Notes under the pieces: generated by a model | The model's input: the letters and a program-made list of their open reading frames with translations, nothing else | Databases searched by the model: none | Told to the model about the DNA's origin: nothing | Shown here: one piece after another, positions 36,838 through 46,110 of the stretch | Position numbering within the stretch: position 1 is the first letter of the stretch | How the letters are laid out: each line of letters begins with the position of its first letter | Program-made: the position numbers and the translations under genes | Source of the DNA: Variovorax paradoxus | Lineage (GTDB): Bacteria; Pseudomonadota; Gammaproteobacteria; Burkholderiales; Burkholderiaceae_C | Length of the DNA: 64,000 bases | Assembly: GCF_024734665.1 (NCBI RefSeq) | Contig: NZ_CP102931.1 | Span: 7,230,743-7,294,742, forward strand | Direction: 5' to 3'

Positions 36838-37242
36838 ATGGCTAAAGCACCTGCAAACAACGCCGCACAGCGCGTTCGCAAGAAGGTTCGCAAGAACGTC
36901 GCGGACGGTATCGCTCACGTGCACGCTTCGTTCAACAACACCATCATCACGATCACCGATCGCCAGGGCAACGCCCTGTCGTGGGCTTCGTCGGGTGGCC
37001 AGGGCTTCAAGGGCTCGCGCAAGTCGACGCCGTTCGCTGCGCAGGTGGCTTCCGAAGTGGCCGGCCGTGCCGCTGTCGAACAAGGTATCAAGAACCTCGA
37101 CGTCGAGATCAAGGGCCCGGGCCCCGGTCGCGAATCGTCGGTGCGCGCACTGGCTGCGCTCGGCATCCGGATCAATTCCATTGCCGACGTGACGCCCGTT
37201 CCGCACAACGGCTGCCGTCCCCAGAAGCGTCGCCGCATCTGA
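36838..37242 (+). CDS. rpsK: 30S ribosomal protein S11
   Basis: 134-aa uS11: '[31 protein letters not shown]' and the C-terminal '[18 protein letters not shown]' are diagnostic. Part of the 30S platform. Confidence 0.97.
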   Translation: MAKAPANNAAQRVRKKVRKNVADGIAHVHASFNNTIITITDRQGNALSWASSGGQGFKGSRKSTPFAAQVASEVAGRAAVEQGIKNLDVEIKGPGPGRESSVRALAALGIRINSIADVTPVPHNGCRPQKRRRI

Positions 37243-37257
37243 TCGTCAGTCCGCAAG

Positions 37258-37298
37258 GCGCAGCCAGCTTTGAATAGCGGCTGCGCATTTGTTTTTTA
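37258..37298 (+). terminator. Hairpin with T-run inside the alpha operon
   Basis: 8-bp stem GCGCAGCC / GGCTGCGC with a 13-nt loop, followed by ATTTGTTTTTTAA, between rpsK and rpsD. It has the form of a Rho-independent terminator, so it may attenuate transcription or mark an mRNA processing point before rpsD-rpoA-rplQ. Confidence 0.6.
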
Positions 37299-37373
37299 AC
37301 TAAGCCCACCGCCATCCGCGTTTCGCCGATGGCTCCCGCAGGCAACTGCGGCAGATGACACAAAGGAAAAATC

Positions 37374-37997
37374 GTGGCACGTTACCTCGGCCCCAAGGCC
37401 AAACTTTCCCGCCGTGAAGGCACCGACCTCTTCCTGAAGAGCGCTCGCCGTTCGATCCAGGACAAGGCCAAATTCGACTCCAAGCCCGGCCAGCACGGTC
37501 GCACCTCGGGTCAGCGCACTTCCGACTACGGCCTGCAACTGCGTGAAAAGCAGAAGGTCAAGCGCATGTACGGCGTGCTCGAGAAGCAATTCCGCCGCTA
37601 CTTCGAAGAAGCTGATCGTCGCCGTGGCAACACCGGCGCCAACCTGCTGTTCATCCTCGAATCGCGCCTGGACAACGTCGTCTACCGCATGGGCTTCGGC
37701 TCGACCCGCGCCGAAGCGCGCCAGCTCGTGTCGCACAAGGCGATCACGGTGAATGGTCAGTCGGTCAACATCCCGTCGTACCTGGTCAAGACCGGTGACG
37801 TGATCGCCGTGCGCGACAAGTCGAAGAAGCAAAACCGCATTGTCGAAGCGCTGCAACTCGCCCAGCAAGTCGGTATCCCGGCTTGGGTTGATGTGAATGC
37901 CGACAAGGCCGAAGGCACGTTCAAGAAGGTGCCCGATCGCGACGAATTCGCCGCCGACATCAACGAATCGCTGATCGTCGAACTGTATTCGCGTTGA
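37374..37997 (+). CDS. rpsD: 30S ribosomal protein S4
   Basis: 207-aa uS4 with the S4 RNA-binding domain ('[31 protein letters not shown]'). GTG start, AAGGA at 37362-37366. Primary 16S-binding assembly protein and known translational regulator of the alpha operon in E. coli. It follows a 131-nt gap with a terminator-like hairpin. Confidence 0.97.
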   Translation: MARYLGPKAKLSRREGTDLFLKSARRSIQDKAKFDSKPGQHGRTSGQRTSDYGLQLREKQKVKRMYGVLEKQFRRYFEEADRRRGNTGANLLFILESRLDNVVYRMGFGSTRAEARQLVSHKAITVNGQSVNIPSYLVKTGDVIAVRDKSKKQNRIVEALQLAQQVGIPAWVDVNADKAEGTFKKVPDRDEFAADINESLIVELYSR

Positions 37998-38139
37998 TTT
38001 TTTCTACCCGCTTGCGCGTCTTTGCGCTGGCGGGAGATTGATATTGTTGTTCACGTTCCTGCTCCGCGCTTCGTCGCGGATCAGGTGCTTCACCAGCCTT
38101 ACCGGTGTAACGAGCCGGGGGTATTGAGAGGAAGTCTGC

Positions 38140-39129
38140 ATGCAAACCACCCTGCTGAAACCCAAGACCATCCAGGTCGAGCAACTTGCCCCCAACAAGG
38201 CCAAGGTCACGCTCGAACCTTTCGAGCGCGGCTACGGCCACACGCTCGGCAACGCGCTGCGTCGCGTTCTGCTGTCGTCCATGGTCGGCTACTCGGCCAC
38301 CGAAGTCACGATCGCTGGCGTTCTGCATGAGTACTCGTCGATCGACGGCGTGCAGGAAGATGTCGTCAACATCCTGCTGAATCTCAAGGGCGTGGTGTTC
38401 AAGCTCCACAACCGCGACGAAGTCACTCTGAGCCTGCGCAAGGACGGCGAAGGCCCGGTCCTGGCGTCGGACATCCAGACCCCGCACGACGTCGAGATCA
38501 TCAACCCTGACCACGTGATCGCGCACCTGTCGCAAGGCGGCAAGCTCGACATGCAGATCAAGGTCGAAAAGGGTCGCGGCTACGTGCCCGGCACGATGCG
38601 CCGCTATGCCGACGAGCCGACCAAGTCGATTGGCCGTATCGTCCTCGACGCGTCGTTCTCGCCCGTCAAGCGCGTGAGCTACACGGTCGAAAGCGCCCGT
38701 GTCGAACAGCGTACCGACCTCGACAAGCTGCTGGTTGAAATCGAAACCAACGGTGCAATCACCGCCGAAGACGCTGTGCGCGCATCGGCTAAAATCCTGG
38801 TTGAACAGCTCGCCGTGTTTGCGCAGCTCGAAGGCGGCGAACTCGCTGCATTCGATGCACCGGCACCGCGTAGCGCACAGCAATTCGATCCGATCCTGCT
38901 GCGCCCTGTCGACGAGCTCGAGCTCACCGTGCGTTCGGCCAACTGCCTGAAGGCCGAAAACATCTACTACATCGGTGACCTGATCCAGCGCACCGAAAAC
39001 GAGCTGCTCAAGACCCCGAACCTGGGTCGCAAGTCGCTCAACGAAATCAAGGAAGTCCTCGCTTCGCGTGGCCTGACCTTGGGTATGAAGCTCGAAAGCT
39101 GGCCGCCGGCCGGTCTCGACAAGCGTTGA
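38140..39129 (+). CDS. rpoA: RNA polymerase alpha subunit
   Basis: 329-aa alpha subunit. The N-terminal assembly domain has '[25 protein letters not shown]' and the C-terminal DNA/activator-binding domain has '[33 protein letters not shown]' and '[19 protein letters not shown]'. A 142-nt spacer with inverted repeats (CCCGC/GCGGG near 38010-38036) precedes it. Confidence 0.97.
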   Translation: MQTTLLKPKTIQVEQLAPNKAKVTLEPFERGYGHTLGNALRRVLLSSMVGYSATEVTIAGVLHEYSSIDGVQEDVVNILLNLKGVVFKLHNRDEVTLSLRKDGEGPVLASDIQTPHDVEIINPDHVIAHLSQGGKLDMQIKVEKGRGYVPGTMRRYADEPTKSIGRIVLDASFSPVKRVSYTVESARVEQRTDLDKLLVEIETNGAITAEDAVRASAKILVEQLAVFAQLEGGELAAFDAPAPRSAQQFDPILLRPVDELELTVRSANCLKAENIYYIGDLIQRTENELLKTPNLGRKSLNEIKEVLASRGLTLGMKLESWPPAGLDKR

Positions 39130-39222
39130 TTTGAATTTTTGAAATAGACCCCCTTAAAAGGGCCAGTGCACCGGGCAGTACCTGACACGGCTGCCTGTTT
39201 TTATAAAGTAAAGGAAAGCACC

Positions 39223-39621
39223 ATGCGTCACGGACACGGACTCCGCAAACTCAACCGCACCAGCTCGCACCGCCTTGCGATGCTGCAGAACATGATGAAT
39301 TCGCTCATCGAGCACGAAGTCATCAAGACCACGGTCCCCAAGGCCAAGGAACTGCGCCGCGTCATCGAACCGATGATCACGCTCGCCAAGAAGCCCACGC
39401 TGGCCAACAAGCGCCTGGCTTTCGACCGCCTGCGCAGCCGCGACAGCGTCGTCAAGCTCTTCGGCGAACTCGGCCCGCGCTTCGCCGCGCGTCCGGGTGG
39501 CTACACCCGCATCCTGAAGATGGGTTTCCGCGTGGGCGACAACGCTCCGATGGCGCTCGTCGAACTGGTCGACCGTCCTGAAATTAAAGAAGAAGCAGCC
39601 GAGCAAAACGCTGCTGAATAA
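39223..39621 (+). CDS. rplQ: 50S ribosomal protein L17
   Basis: 132-aa bL17 beginning [24 protein letters not shown] with an AAAGGAAAG Shine-Dalgarno. Last protein gene of the alpha operon; an initiator tRNA follows 18 nt later. Confidence 0.97.
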   Translation: MRHGHGLRKLNRTSSHRLAMLQNMMNSLIEHEVIKTTVPKAKELRRVIEPMITLAKKPTLANKRLAFDRLRSRDSVVKLFGELGPRFAARPGGYTRILKMGFRVGDNAPMALVELVDRPEIKEEAAEQNAAE

Positions 39622-39623
39622 GC

Positions 39624-39629
39624 TATAAT
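39624..39629 (+). promoter_or_regulatory. -10 box of the initiator tRNA gene
   Basis: Perfect TATAAT spanning the end region after the rplQ stop, ending 10 nt before the mature tRNA 5' end. A matching -35 (17 nt upstream, 39601-39606) is poor, so it may be an extended or assisted promoter. Confidence 0.6.
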
Positions 39630-39639
39630 TCCATCTTGC

Positions 39640-39716
<77 letters not shown>

Positions 39717-39725
39717 ATTTAAAAG

Positions 39726-39755
39726 GCCCTTTGAAATTCAAAGGGCTTTTTTTTT
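39726..39755 (+). terminator. Rho-independent terminator after tRNA-fMet
   Basis: 8-bp stem GCCCTTTG / CAAAGGGC with an AAATT loop and a run of nine Ts, 9 nt after the tRNA CCA end. Confidence 0.88.
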
Positions 39756-39776
39756 GGTCGGTAAATGAATTGAAAA

Positions 39777-39800
39777 AGCCCTCGCAAAGAGGGCTTTTTT
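39777..39800. terminator. Bidirectional terminator
   Basis: 7-bp stem AGCCCTC / GAGGGCT with a GCAAA loop, A-run on the left and T-run on the right. It can stop plus-strand readthrough and also end the minus-strand HD-domain gene (stop at 39828). Confidence 0.8.
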
Positions 39801-39827
39801 GTTTCCGGAATTCGCGCGCACTCAGTC

Positions 39828-40478
39828 TTAACCGTGCCAGGCCGAGCAGCGGATCACGCTGCAGAAGTTGCCCCGATGGAAGTGCGGCTCCTTGTCCGCA
39901 ATCACGTCCGCCTTGACGTTCCCGAACGTCGTCTCCGGCTTGTGCCGGATGCCGTCGTAGAAGGCCTGGATGATGTCTTCTTTGAAGTGTTCGGTGCGCG
40001 GATGCGCATGCACGACCTTCGTGCGCTCGGCCTCGCTGTACTCCTCGTAGGTCAGGCCCAGCACGTCCATCTCGACACCAGCCGTGACCAGCGCCACCAC
40101 CGGGTGCATGTGCTGCGGGATACCGGGCGTCGTGTGCAGCGCGATCGCAGTCCACACCAGGTCGACATCCTGCTGCGAGATCCCGTGCCCGCGCAAGAAG
40201 TCGCGTGCAACGTTCGCGCCGTCGACTTCGAAGCGCTCGTGCGCGCTGCTGTGCTTCTTCACCAGCCCCATGTCGTGGAACATCGCGCCGGCGTACAGCA
40301 GCTCCGGGTCGAAGGTCAGCCCGCGGCGCTTGCCGGCGAGCGCTCCGAAGTAGTAGACCCGGCTCGAATGGTGAAAGAGCAGCGGCGGGGCCGTGTCCCG
40401 GACCAGCTCCGTGATCTCGCGTGCAAGCTTGCTGTCGGGGATGCGCACCCCTGCGACATCCGTCGTCGTCAAAGCCAT
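39828..40478 (-). CDS. HD-domain phosphohydrolase-like protein
   Basis: 216-aa HD-superfamily protein resembling the cyanamide-hydratase-type subgroup. Probable metal ligands are His36/His37 ('LLFHHSSRVYYF'), His68-Asp69 ('AGAMFHDMGL') and His115. 'HERFEVDGANVARDFLRGHG' follows the core as in that subgroup. GGAG precedes the ATG at 40478. Divergent from a GlxA-type regulator with a palindrome in the shared interval. Substrate unknown. Confidence 0.85.
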   Translation of the reverse strand: MALTTTDVAGVRIPDSKLAREITELVRDTAPPLLFHHSSRVYYFGALAGKRRGLTFDPELLYAGAMFHDMGLVKKHSSAHERFEVDGANVARDFLRGHGISQQDVDLVWTAIALHTTPGIPQHMHPVVALVTAGVEMDVLGLTYEEYSEAERTKVVHAHPRTEHFKEDIIQAFYDGIRHKPETTFGNVKADVIADKEPHFHRGNFCSVIRCSAWHG

Positions 40479-40494
40479 GTGGATTTCTCCTGTG

Positions 40495-40509
40495 AAGTTG
40501 AGACAACTT
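40495..40509. promoter_or_regulatory. Palindromic operator candidate upstream of HD gene
   Basis: Inverted repeat AAGTTG-AGA-CAACTT starting 17 nt before the HD-gene start codon, in the 109-nt interval shared with the divergent AraC/GlxA-type regulator. Confidence 0.4.
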
Positions 40510-40587
40510 TAGGAGTAGGCTGTGGTGGCTTCAATCGACGTAAGACGGCGAATCCAGACATTGCCCGGCTGAAAGCGCCACAGATCC

Positions 40588-41571
40588 ATGAAAGCCACGA
40601 AGACCATCGCCATCCTCGCCATGCCCGGCGTCCAGTTGCTGGACGTGTCCGGCCCGCTCGACGTGTTCGCCGAGGCCAACGAGCAAGCCCGTTCGCAGGC
40701 CTACAGGCTGCAGGTGATCGCAAGTCGGCGAGGTCCCGTTCGCAGTTCCTCGGGAGTGCGGCTCATGCCCGATGCAATCATCGGCGATGCAATGGACGAA
40801 CCTATCCACACGCTGCTCGTCGCGGGCTCTCCGCACGCTGCCGGTGCCGCGTCCGATGCCAATGTGACCGCGTGGCTGAAGCAGCAGACACCCAAGATGC
40901 GCCGCTTCGGCTCAGTCTGCAGCGGTGCCTTCGTGCTGGCCCAGGCAGGGCTTTTGAACGGCCGGCGCGTCACCACGCACTGGGCCGTTGCCGATCAACT
41001 CGCGCGGGACTTTCCCTCGGTCACCGTCGATACCGATGCCATCCACGTGCGCGACGGCCGCCTGCGCACGGCCGCTGGCGTCACGGCGGGCCTCGACCTG
41101 TCGCTCGCATTGGTCGAGGAAGACCTCGGCCGCGACATCGCCATGAAGGTTGCCGCGCAACTCGTGATGTTCTTCAAACGCCCTGGCGGCCAGATGCAGT
41201 TCAGCCGCAAGGGAGAGGCCGCGCCCACCGGCCGCTCGGCCCTGCAGGAGGTCCAGCGCTGGATCTCCACCAACCCTGCCGAGGATCACAGCATCGCGAA
41301 TCTCGCGACGCGCATGGGTCTCAGCGAACGCCACTTCGCGCGGCTCTTCAGACAGGAGGTCGGAGTCACACCCGCAGCATGGGTGGAAGACGTTCGCGTG
41401 GCCGCCGCGCGCCGCCTGCTGGAGGCTGGAGACGCGGCACCCAAGCAGGTGGCGTTCGAATGCGGATTCGCCGATGCCGACACGCTGCGCCGCGCGTTCC
41501 AGCGGCAGGTCGGCATCACGCCCGCGGAGTACCGCAAGCGCTTCGGGACGGTGTCAGTCAGTCCGGAATGA
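40588..41571 (+). CDS. GlxA-type transcriptional regulator (DJ-1/PfpI + AraC HTH)
   Basis: 327-aa regulator. Residues ~5-195 form a class I glutamine-amidotransferase-like (DJ-1/PfpI) domain with the nucleophile-elbow 'FGSVCSGAFVLAQAG'. Residues ~215-322 are an AraC DNA-binding domain with two HTHs ('SIANLATRMGLSERHFARLFRQEVG' and 'FADADTLRRAFQRQVGITPAEYRKRF'). It is divergent from the HD-domain gene, its most likely target. Its 3' end overlaps the convergent RidA gene by 14 nt. Confidence 0.92.
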   Translation: MKATKTIAILAMPGVQLLDVSGPLDVFAEANEQARSQAYRLQVIASRRGPVRSSSGVRLMPDAIIGDAMDEPIHTLLVAGSPHAAGAASDANVTAWLKQQTPKMRRFGSVCSGAFVLAQAGLLNGRRVTTHWAVADQLARDFPSVTVDTDAIHVRDGRLRTAAGVTAGLDLSLALVEEDLGRDIAMKVAAQLVMFFKRPGGQMQFSRKGEAAPTGRSALQEVQRWISTNPAEDHSIANLATRMGLSERHFARLFRQEVGVTPAAWVEDVRVAAARRLLEAGDAAPKQVAFECGFADADTLRRAFQRQVGITPAEYRKRFGTVSVSPE

Positions 41572-41956
41572 CTGCCGTCACCTCGATCTCGACCTTCGCG
41601 CGGTGCTCGACCAGCGCCGCCACCTGCACGCAGGTCATGGCCGGGAAGTTGCGGCCCATCGCATCGCGATAGACGGGGCCGAGTTCGGCGAGCCGGCTGC
41701 TGTATTCGTCGCGGTCCGTCACGTACCAGGTCATGCGCACCATGTGCTCGGGACCCGCGCCGCCTGCGCGCAGCACCTCGGCGATGTTGCGCAGCGCCAG
41801 GCCGCATTGCTCGATGAAGTCGTCCGACTCGAACTGCTGCTGCGCATTCCAGCCGATCTGTCCGCCGACGAACAGCGTCGTGCCGCGCGCGGCAACGCCG
41901 TTCGCATAGCCTTTGGGAGGCAGCCAGCCTTCGGGCTGCAGGAGTTTGTGGATCAT
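41558..41956 (-). CDS. RidA-family enamine/imine deaminase
   Basis: 132-aa YjgF/YER057c/UK114 fold. Typical blocks are 'GTTLFVGGQIGWNAQ', 'ALRNIAEVLRAGGAGPEHMVRMTWYV' and the C-terminal 'PAMTCVQVAALVEHRAKVEIEVTAVI'. The Arg that binds the substrate carboxylate in RidA may be supplied by 'HRAKVEIE'. It overlaps the 3' end of the CoA-ligase gene by 4 nt and is last in the aminobenzoyl-CoA cluster. It could hydrolyse the enamine formed by that pathway and release ammonia (inference). Confidence 0.88.
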   Translation of the reverse strand: MIHKLLQPEGWLPPKGYANGVAARGTTLFVGGQIGWNAQQQFESDDFIEQCGLALRNIAEVLRAGGAGPEHMVRMTWYVTDRDEYSSRLAELGPVYRDAMGRNFPAMTCVQVAALVEHRAKVEIEVTAVIPD

Positions 41957-43575
41957 GATGTTGTGTTGAGTTGTCTCAGTTTGAATCGTTGGAGCTTGCC
42001 GGTTTCGGTGCGCGGCAGCACCGGCACGAACTCGATTTCCCGCGGGTATTTGAACGGCGCGATCGTTGCCTTCACGTGGTCCTGCAGCGCCTTCACGAGG
42101 GCTGCATCGCCCTCGTTGCCGGGCTTGAGGACGCAGAACGCCTTCACGATCATGCCGCGGTCGGCATCGGGCTTGCCGATCACGCCGCACTCGGCCACGG
42201 CCGGGTGCTTGAGCAGCGCATCTTCGACCTCCGGGCCGCCGACGTTGTAGCCGGCCGTGATGATCATGTCGTCGGCGCGTGCCTGGTAGAAGAAGTAGCC
42301 GTCATCGTCCTGCACGAACGAATCGCCCGGATAGTTCCAGCCGTTCTTCACGTAGTCGGCCTGGCGCGGATCGTCGAGATAGCGGCAGCCCACTGGGCCC
42401 TGCAGCGCGAGTTTGCCGACCGTGCCGCGCGGCACCTCGTTGCCTTCGTTGTCCACCACCTTCGCGGTGAAACCCGGCACTGCCTTGCCGACCGCGCCGC
42501 GGCGCACGTCGTCGCCCGCAGCCGAAATGTAGATGTGGAACACCTCGGTGCCACCGATACCGTCGAGCATCTCGATGCCGGTGGCGTCCTTCCACAGCTG
42601 ACGCGTGGCATCGGGCAGCGCCTCGCCGGCACTTACGCTGATGCGCAGGCTGGGCATGCCGTGCTGCTTCACGAACGGCGCCATCTGGCGATAGAACGTG
42701 GGCGCCGTATAGCAGATGGTCGCCCCGACCTCGTTGATGAGCTTCACCAGCCCCTCGGGCGTGAACGGCGCATCGGGAAAATAAATCGAAGCCCCCGCCC
42801 ACATCGGGAACACCAGCAGCCCACCGAGGCCGAAGGTGAAGGCCAGCGGCGGAGAGCCCACCACGATGTCGTCGCTGCGCGCGCGCAGCACATGGCGCGG
42901 CCAGGTCTCGCACATCGCAAGCACGTCGCGGTGTGTGGTGACGGGCGCCTTCGGCTTGCCAGTGGTGCCCGATGTGAAGGCCAGCAGCGCGATGTCGTCC
43001 GATGCCGTGGGGCAGGCCTTGAACACACCGCTCTTCTTCGCCGCGCGTGCAGAGAGCGAGTCTTCCGCTTCAGGCTTGTTGAATGCGATCACCGTGGCGA
43101 GCACCGGATGCGCCTGCTGCGCGATCACGAGCTCGTCGAGCAGGCGCCCATCGCACAGCGCGGCCACGGGCTGCGCCTTCTCGATGATCTCGCCCAGCTC
43201 CTTCGCGCGCAGCAGCGGCATCGTTGCCACCGCGATGAGCCCGGCCTTCACCACCGCGAGCCACGACAGCGCCATGGCCACCGAGTTGCCGCCACGAAGC
43301 AGCACGCGATTGCCCGGCACGAGCCCGAGGTCTTCCGTCAGCACCTGCGCGATGCGATTGACCTCGACGGCCGCTTGCGCGTACGTCAGCGTGCCTTGCG
43401 GCGAACGCAGCATCGGCTTGTCGCCGAGGCCCTTGGCCGCCGCCTTGTCGAGCAGTTCCTCGACCAGGTTCAACTGGTCGGGCAACTGCAGCTCGGGCAG
43501 GTCGTAGCGAAAGACGGGCAGCTGCGCGGCAGGCGGCAGGCGGTCGTGAACGAAGCGGTCGACTTGGGCAGACAC
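41953..43575 (-). CDS. abmG: 2-aminobenzoate (anthranilate)-CoA ligase
   Basis: 540-aa ANL-superfamily acid:CoA ligase. The AMP-binding loop is 'LLAFTSGTTGKPKAPV', the A5 region 'DGIGGTEVFHIYIS' and the catalytic-Lys motif 'PRTETGKLQRFKLRQ'. Length and overall pattern fit the benzoate/2-aminobenzoate-CoA ligase group. Assignment to anthranilate rests mainly on the FAD-OYE fusion enzyme in the same operon, which matches 2-aminobenzoyl-CoA monooxygenase/reductase. It activates the acid as its CoA thioester before ring attack. Confidence 0.87.
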   Translation of the reverse strand: MSAQVDRFVHDRLPPAAQLPVFRYDLPELQLPDQLNLVEELLDKAAAKGLGDKPMLRSPQGTLTYAQAAVEVNRIAQVLTEDLGLVPGNRVLLRGGNSVAMALSWLAVVKAGLIAVATMPLLRAKELGEIIEKAQPVAALCDGRLLDELVIAQQAHPVLATVIAFNKPEAEDSLSARAAKKSGVFKACPTASDDIALLAFTSGTTGKPKAPVTTHRDVLAMCETWPRHVLRARSDDIVVGSPPLAFTFGLGGLLVFPMWAGASIYFPDAPFTPEGLVKLINEVGATICYTAPTFYRQMAPFVKQHGMPSLRISVSAGEALPDATRQLWKDATGIEMLDGIGGTEVFHIYISAAGDDVRRGAVGKAVPGFTAKVVDNEGNEVPRGTVGKLALQGPVGCRYLDDPRQADYVKNGWNYPGDSFVQDDDGYFFYQARADDMIITAGYNVGGPEVEDALLKHPAVAECGVIGKPDADRGMIVKAFCVLKPGNEGDAALVKALQDHVKATIAPFKYPREIEFVPVLPRTETGKLQRFKLRQLNTTS

Positions 43576-43580
43576 GGTGT

Positions 43581-44774
43581 TTATCCCCGCAGAACAGATT
43601 TACCGATGATCAGTTGTTGGACTTCCGTCGCGCCTTCGTAGATGCGCAGCGAGCGGATGTCGCGGTAGAGGCTTTCAATCTTCGTGCCAACCTTCACGCC
43701 GAGGCCGCCGTGCATCTGCAGCGACATGTCGATCACGCGGCTTGCGTTTTCAGTGGCGCACATCTTGGCCATTGCGGCTGCAGCGGAGACGTCGCCCACT
43801 GCCGGTGCACCGCGTTGCTCTGCGTCGTCGCGCATCCACGCGGCGCGGTACGTGAGCAGCGCAGCGCTGTCGATCAGTGCTGCCATCTCGCCGAGCTTGG
43901 CCTGCGTGAGCTGGAAATCCGCCAGCGTCTGGCCGAACATGCGGCGGCTCTTCGAATGCGCAATGGCTTCTGCCAACGCGCGACGACCCATGCCGAGCGC
44001 GGCTGCCGCTACCGAGGCGCGGAAGATATCGAGCGTGCGCATCGCGAGCTTGAAGCCGCCGTTGAGCTCACCGAGTTGCGCCGAGCGCGGCACGATGCAG
44101 TTCTCGAAACGCAGCGTAGCCAGCGGATGCGGCGCCATCACGTCGATGTGCGCGGAGGTGTCGAGGCCGGGCGTCGTCGCATCGACGATGAAGGCCGTGA
44201 TGCCGCGCGTACCGCCGGTGGGGTCCGTCTTCGCGAAGACGCAATAGAAGTCGGCGATGCCGCCGTTGCTGATCCAGGTCTTCTCGCCGTTGAGCTTCCA
44301 GCCGTCGGTGGTCGCTTCGGCGCGCATTGCCATCGCGCCCACGTCGGAGCCTGCTTCGGGCTCGCTGAGCGCGAAGGCCGCGATCTTGCTGCCCTTGGCC
44401 ACTGCCGTGAGGTAGTTCGTGTGCTGCTCCGGCGTGCCCGCGAGCGTGATCGCTCCGCTCCCGAGGCCCTGCATCGCGAACGCGAAGTCGGCGAGCGGCG
44501 AGTGAAAGGCGAGCGTTTCGCGCAGCAGCACGAGGGCGCGCGAGTCGAGTCGTTCCAGCGCGCCGCCGGACGTGCCCGGCACGCAGTAGCGCAGCCAGCC
44601 ACCGGCGCCGAGCCGCTGAACCCAGTCGCGGCAGGCGGCGCGGTCATCACGCTCGTCGACTTCCTGCGCAGCGGCCCAGGGCAGCAGACCGTCGGCTAGC
44701 GCGCGATGCGCGTCGTCGAAGAAGGGCAGCGCAAGGTGCGCGGTCGATGGCGGGGCGGGTGCTTTGGTCATCAT
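43581..44774 (-). CDS. Acyl-CoA dehydrogenase
   Basis: 397-aa FAD-dependent acyl-CoA dehydrogenase. The start at 44774 is preferred (a GGAG lies upstream; a longer frame begins inside the neighbouring gene). Motifs are 'FALSEPEAGSDVGAMAMRAE', 'GEKTWISNGGIADFYCVFAKTD', 'LQMHGGLGVKVGTKIESLYRDIRSLRIYEGATEVQQ'. The last segment is where the catalytic Glu of butyryl-CoA-type enzymes lies ('YEGATEVQ'). Probably part of the beta-oxidation-like steps after ring reduction. Overlap and spacing link it to the hydratase upstream. Confidence 0.92.
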   Translation of the reverse strand: MMTKAPAPPSTAHLALPFFDDAHRALADGLLPWAAAQEVDERDDRAACRDWVQRLGAGGWLRYCVPGTSGGALERLDSRALVLLRETLAFHSPLADFAFAMQGLGSGAITLAGTPEQHTNYLTAVAKGSKIAAFALSEPEAGSDVGAMAMRAEATTDGWKLNGEKTWISNGGIADFYCVFAKTDPTGGTRGITAFIVDATTPGLDTSAHIDVMAPHPLATLRFENCIVPRSAQLGELNGGFKLAMRTLDIFRASVAAAALGMGRRALAEAIAHSKSRRMFGQTLADFQLTQAKLGEMAALIDSAALLTYRAAWMRDDAEQRGAPAVGDVSAAAAMAKMCATENASRVIDMSLQMHGGLGVKVGTKIESLYRDIRSLRIYEGATEVQQLIIGKSVLRG

Positions 44775-44778
44775 CGCG

Positions 44779-45633
44779 TCAGTCTCCGCCGAACACCGGC
44801 TTGCGCTTGGCTGCGAAGGCTTCGTACGCACGCTTGAAGTCTTCGGTCTGCATGCAGATGGCCTGCGCCTGCGCTTCGGCCTCGATGGCCTGGTCGATGG
44901 TCATGGACCATTCCTGCGACAGCATGGTCTTCGTCATGCCGTGAGCGAAGCTCGGGCCTTCGGCCAGCTCGCGCGCCACCTTGGTGGCGGCTTCGAGCAA
45001 TGCATCGCTTTCGTGCAGCGCGTTGAAGAAGCCCCAGGCGTGGCCTTCCTGCGCCGTCATCGCGCGGCCAGTGAACAGCAGCTCCGATGCGCGGCCCTGG
45101 CCGATCACGCGCGGCAGCAGCGCGCAGGCGCCCATGTCGGCACCGGCAAGGCCCACGCGCGTGAAGAGGAACGCGGTGCGCGTGGCGGGCGAGCCATAAC
45201 GCAGGTCGCAAGCCAGCGCGATCATCGCGCCGGCGCCGGCGCACACACCGTCGATGGCGCCGACGATGGGCTGCGGGCACGCACGGATCGCCTTCACCAG
45301 GTCGCCCGTCATGCGCGTGAACTCCAGCAGCTCGGGCATGCGCATGCCGGTCAGCGGTCCGATGATCTCGTGCACGTCGCCGCCAGAGCAGAAGTTGCCG
45401 CCTGCACCGGTCACGACGATCGCCTTCACGTCGGTCGCGTAGTTCAGCGCGCGGAACAGGTCGCGCAGTTCGGCATACGAGTCGAACGTAAGCGGGTTCT
45501 TGCGCTCCGGCCGGTTCAGCGTGACGGTGCCGACGCCGGCCTCGTAGCTCCATGCGAAGTGCTCGGCCTTGTAGGCTGCCTTCGCTTCGAATTGCGCGCG
45601 CATGGGGTTGCCTGCGCCGATGTAGTGCTTCAT
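44779..45633 (-). CDS. Enoyl-CoA hydratase/isomerase
   Basis: 284-aa crotonase-fold enzyme. The oxyanion-hole segments are '[20 protein letters not shown]' and '[22 protein letters not shown]'. Its start overlaps the MarR stop by 4 nt, so it is co-translated. It probably hydrates or opens the alicyclic CoA ester formed in the anthranilate pathway. The exact position in the pathway is inferred. Confidence 0.92.
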   Translation of the reverse strand: MKHYIGAGNPMRAQFEAKAAYKAEHFAWSYEAGVGTVTLNRPERKNPLTFDSYAELRDLFRALNYATDVKAIVVTGAGGNFCSGGDVHEIIGPLTGMRMPELLEFTRMTGDLVKAIRACPQPIVGAIDGVCAGAGAMIALACDLRYGSPATRTAFLFTRVGLAGADMGACALLPRVIGQGRASELLFTGRAMTAQEGHAWGFFNALHESDALLEAATKVARELAEGPSFAHGMTKTMLSQEWSMTIDQAIEAEAQAQAICMQTEDFKRAYEAFAAKRKPVFGGD

Positions 45634-46109
45634 TCGGTCTCCGCCATCAATTGGTTGTGTGAGTGTTCCTTGACCTTGCCGAGCAGCTTGTGGAGTTGCG
45701 AGATCTCCTTGCCGCTGAGGCCCGCGAAGGCCTCGACGATCCAGTCTTCGTGCTGCTGCGCCATCTCGTTGAAGAGCTTGCGCCCGCGCGGCGTGAGGCG
45801 CACGCGCCAGGCGCGGCGGTCGCCCTCGACGTTGATGCGCTCGACCAACCCTTCGGTCACGAGCTGGTCGGTGATGCCGGTCACATTGCCGCCCGTCACC
45901 ATCATGCGGCGCGAGAGCTCGTTCATCTTGAGACCGTCGGGCGAGCGCTCGAGCTGCGACATCAGGTCGAAGCGCGGCAGCGTGGTGGCGAACTGCGAGC
46001 GCAGTTCGTTGCGCACCTGCTTCTCGATCAGCTGGGTGCAGGTGAGCAGCCGCAGCCAGAGCCGCAGTGCTTCGGGGTGTTCGCTGTGCGCGCGCGCTTC
46101 GAGGTCCAT
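45630..46109 (-). CDS. MarR-family regulator of the aminobenzoyl-CoA cluster
   Basis: 159-aa MarR-type winged-helix protein ('[54 protein letters not shown]'). It sits inside the operon between the monooxygenase/reductase and hydratase genes. A palindrome typical of MarR sites overlaps the operon promoter (48505-48518), suggesting repression relieved by an aromatic CoA ester, as for BadR/AbmR-like regulators (inference). Confidence 0.9.
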   Translation of the reverse strand: MDLEARAHSEHPEALRLWLRLLTCTQLIEKQVRNELRSQFATTLPRFDLMSQLERSPDGLKMNELSRRMMVTGGNVTGITDQLVTEGLVERINVEGDRRAWRVRLTPRGRKLFNEMAQQHEDWIVEAFAGLSGKEISQLHKLLGKVKEHSHNQLMAETE

Positions 46110-46110
46110 G

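Noticed and set aside
41971..43641. 556-codon plus-strand ORF opposite the CoA ligase
   Set aside because: Antisense shadow rich in Arg/His/Gln; the ligase motifs lie on the minus strand.
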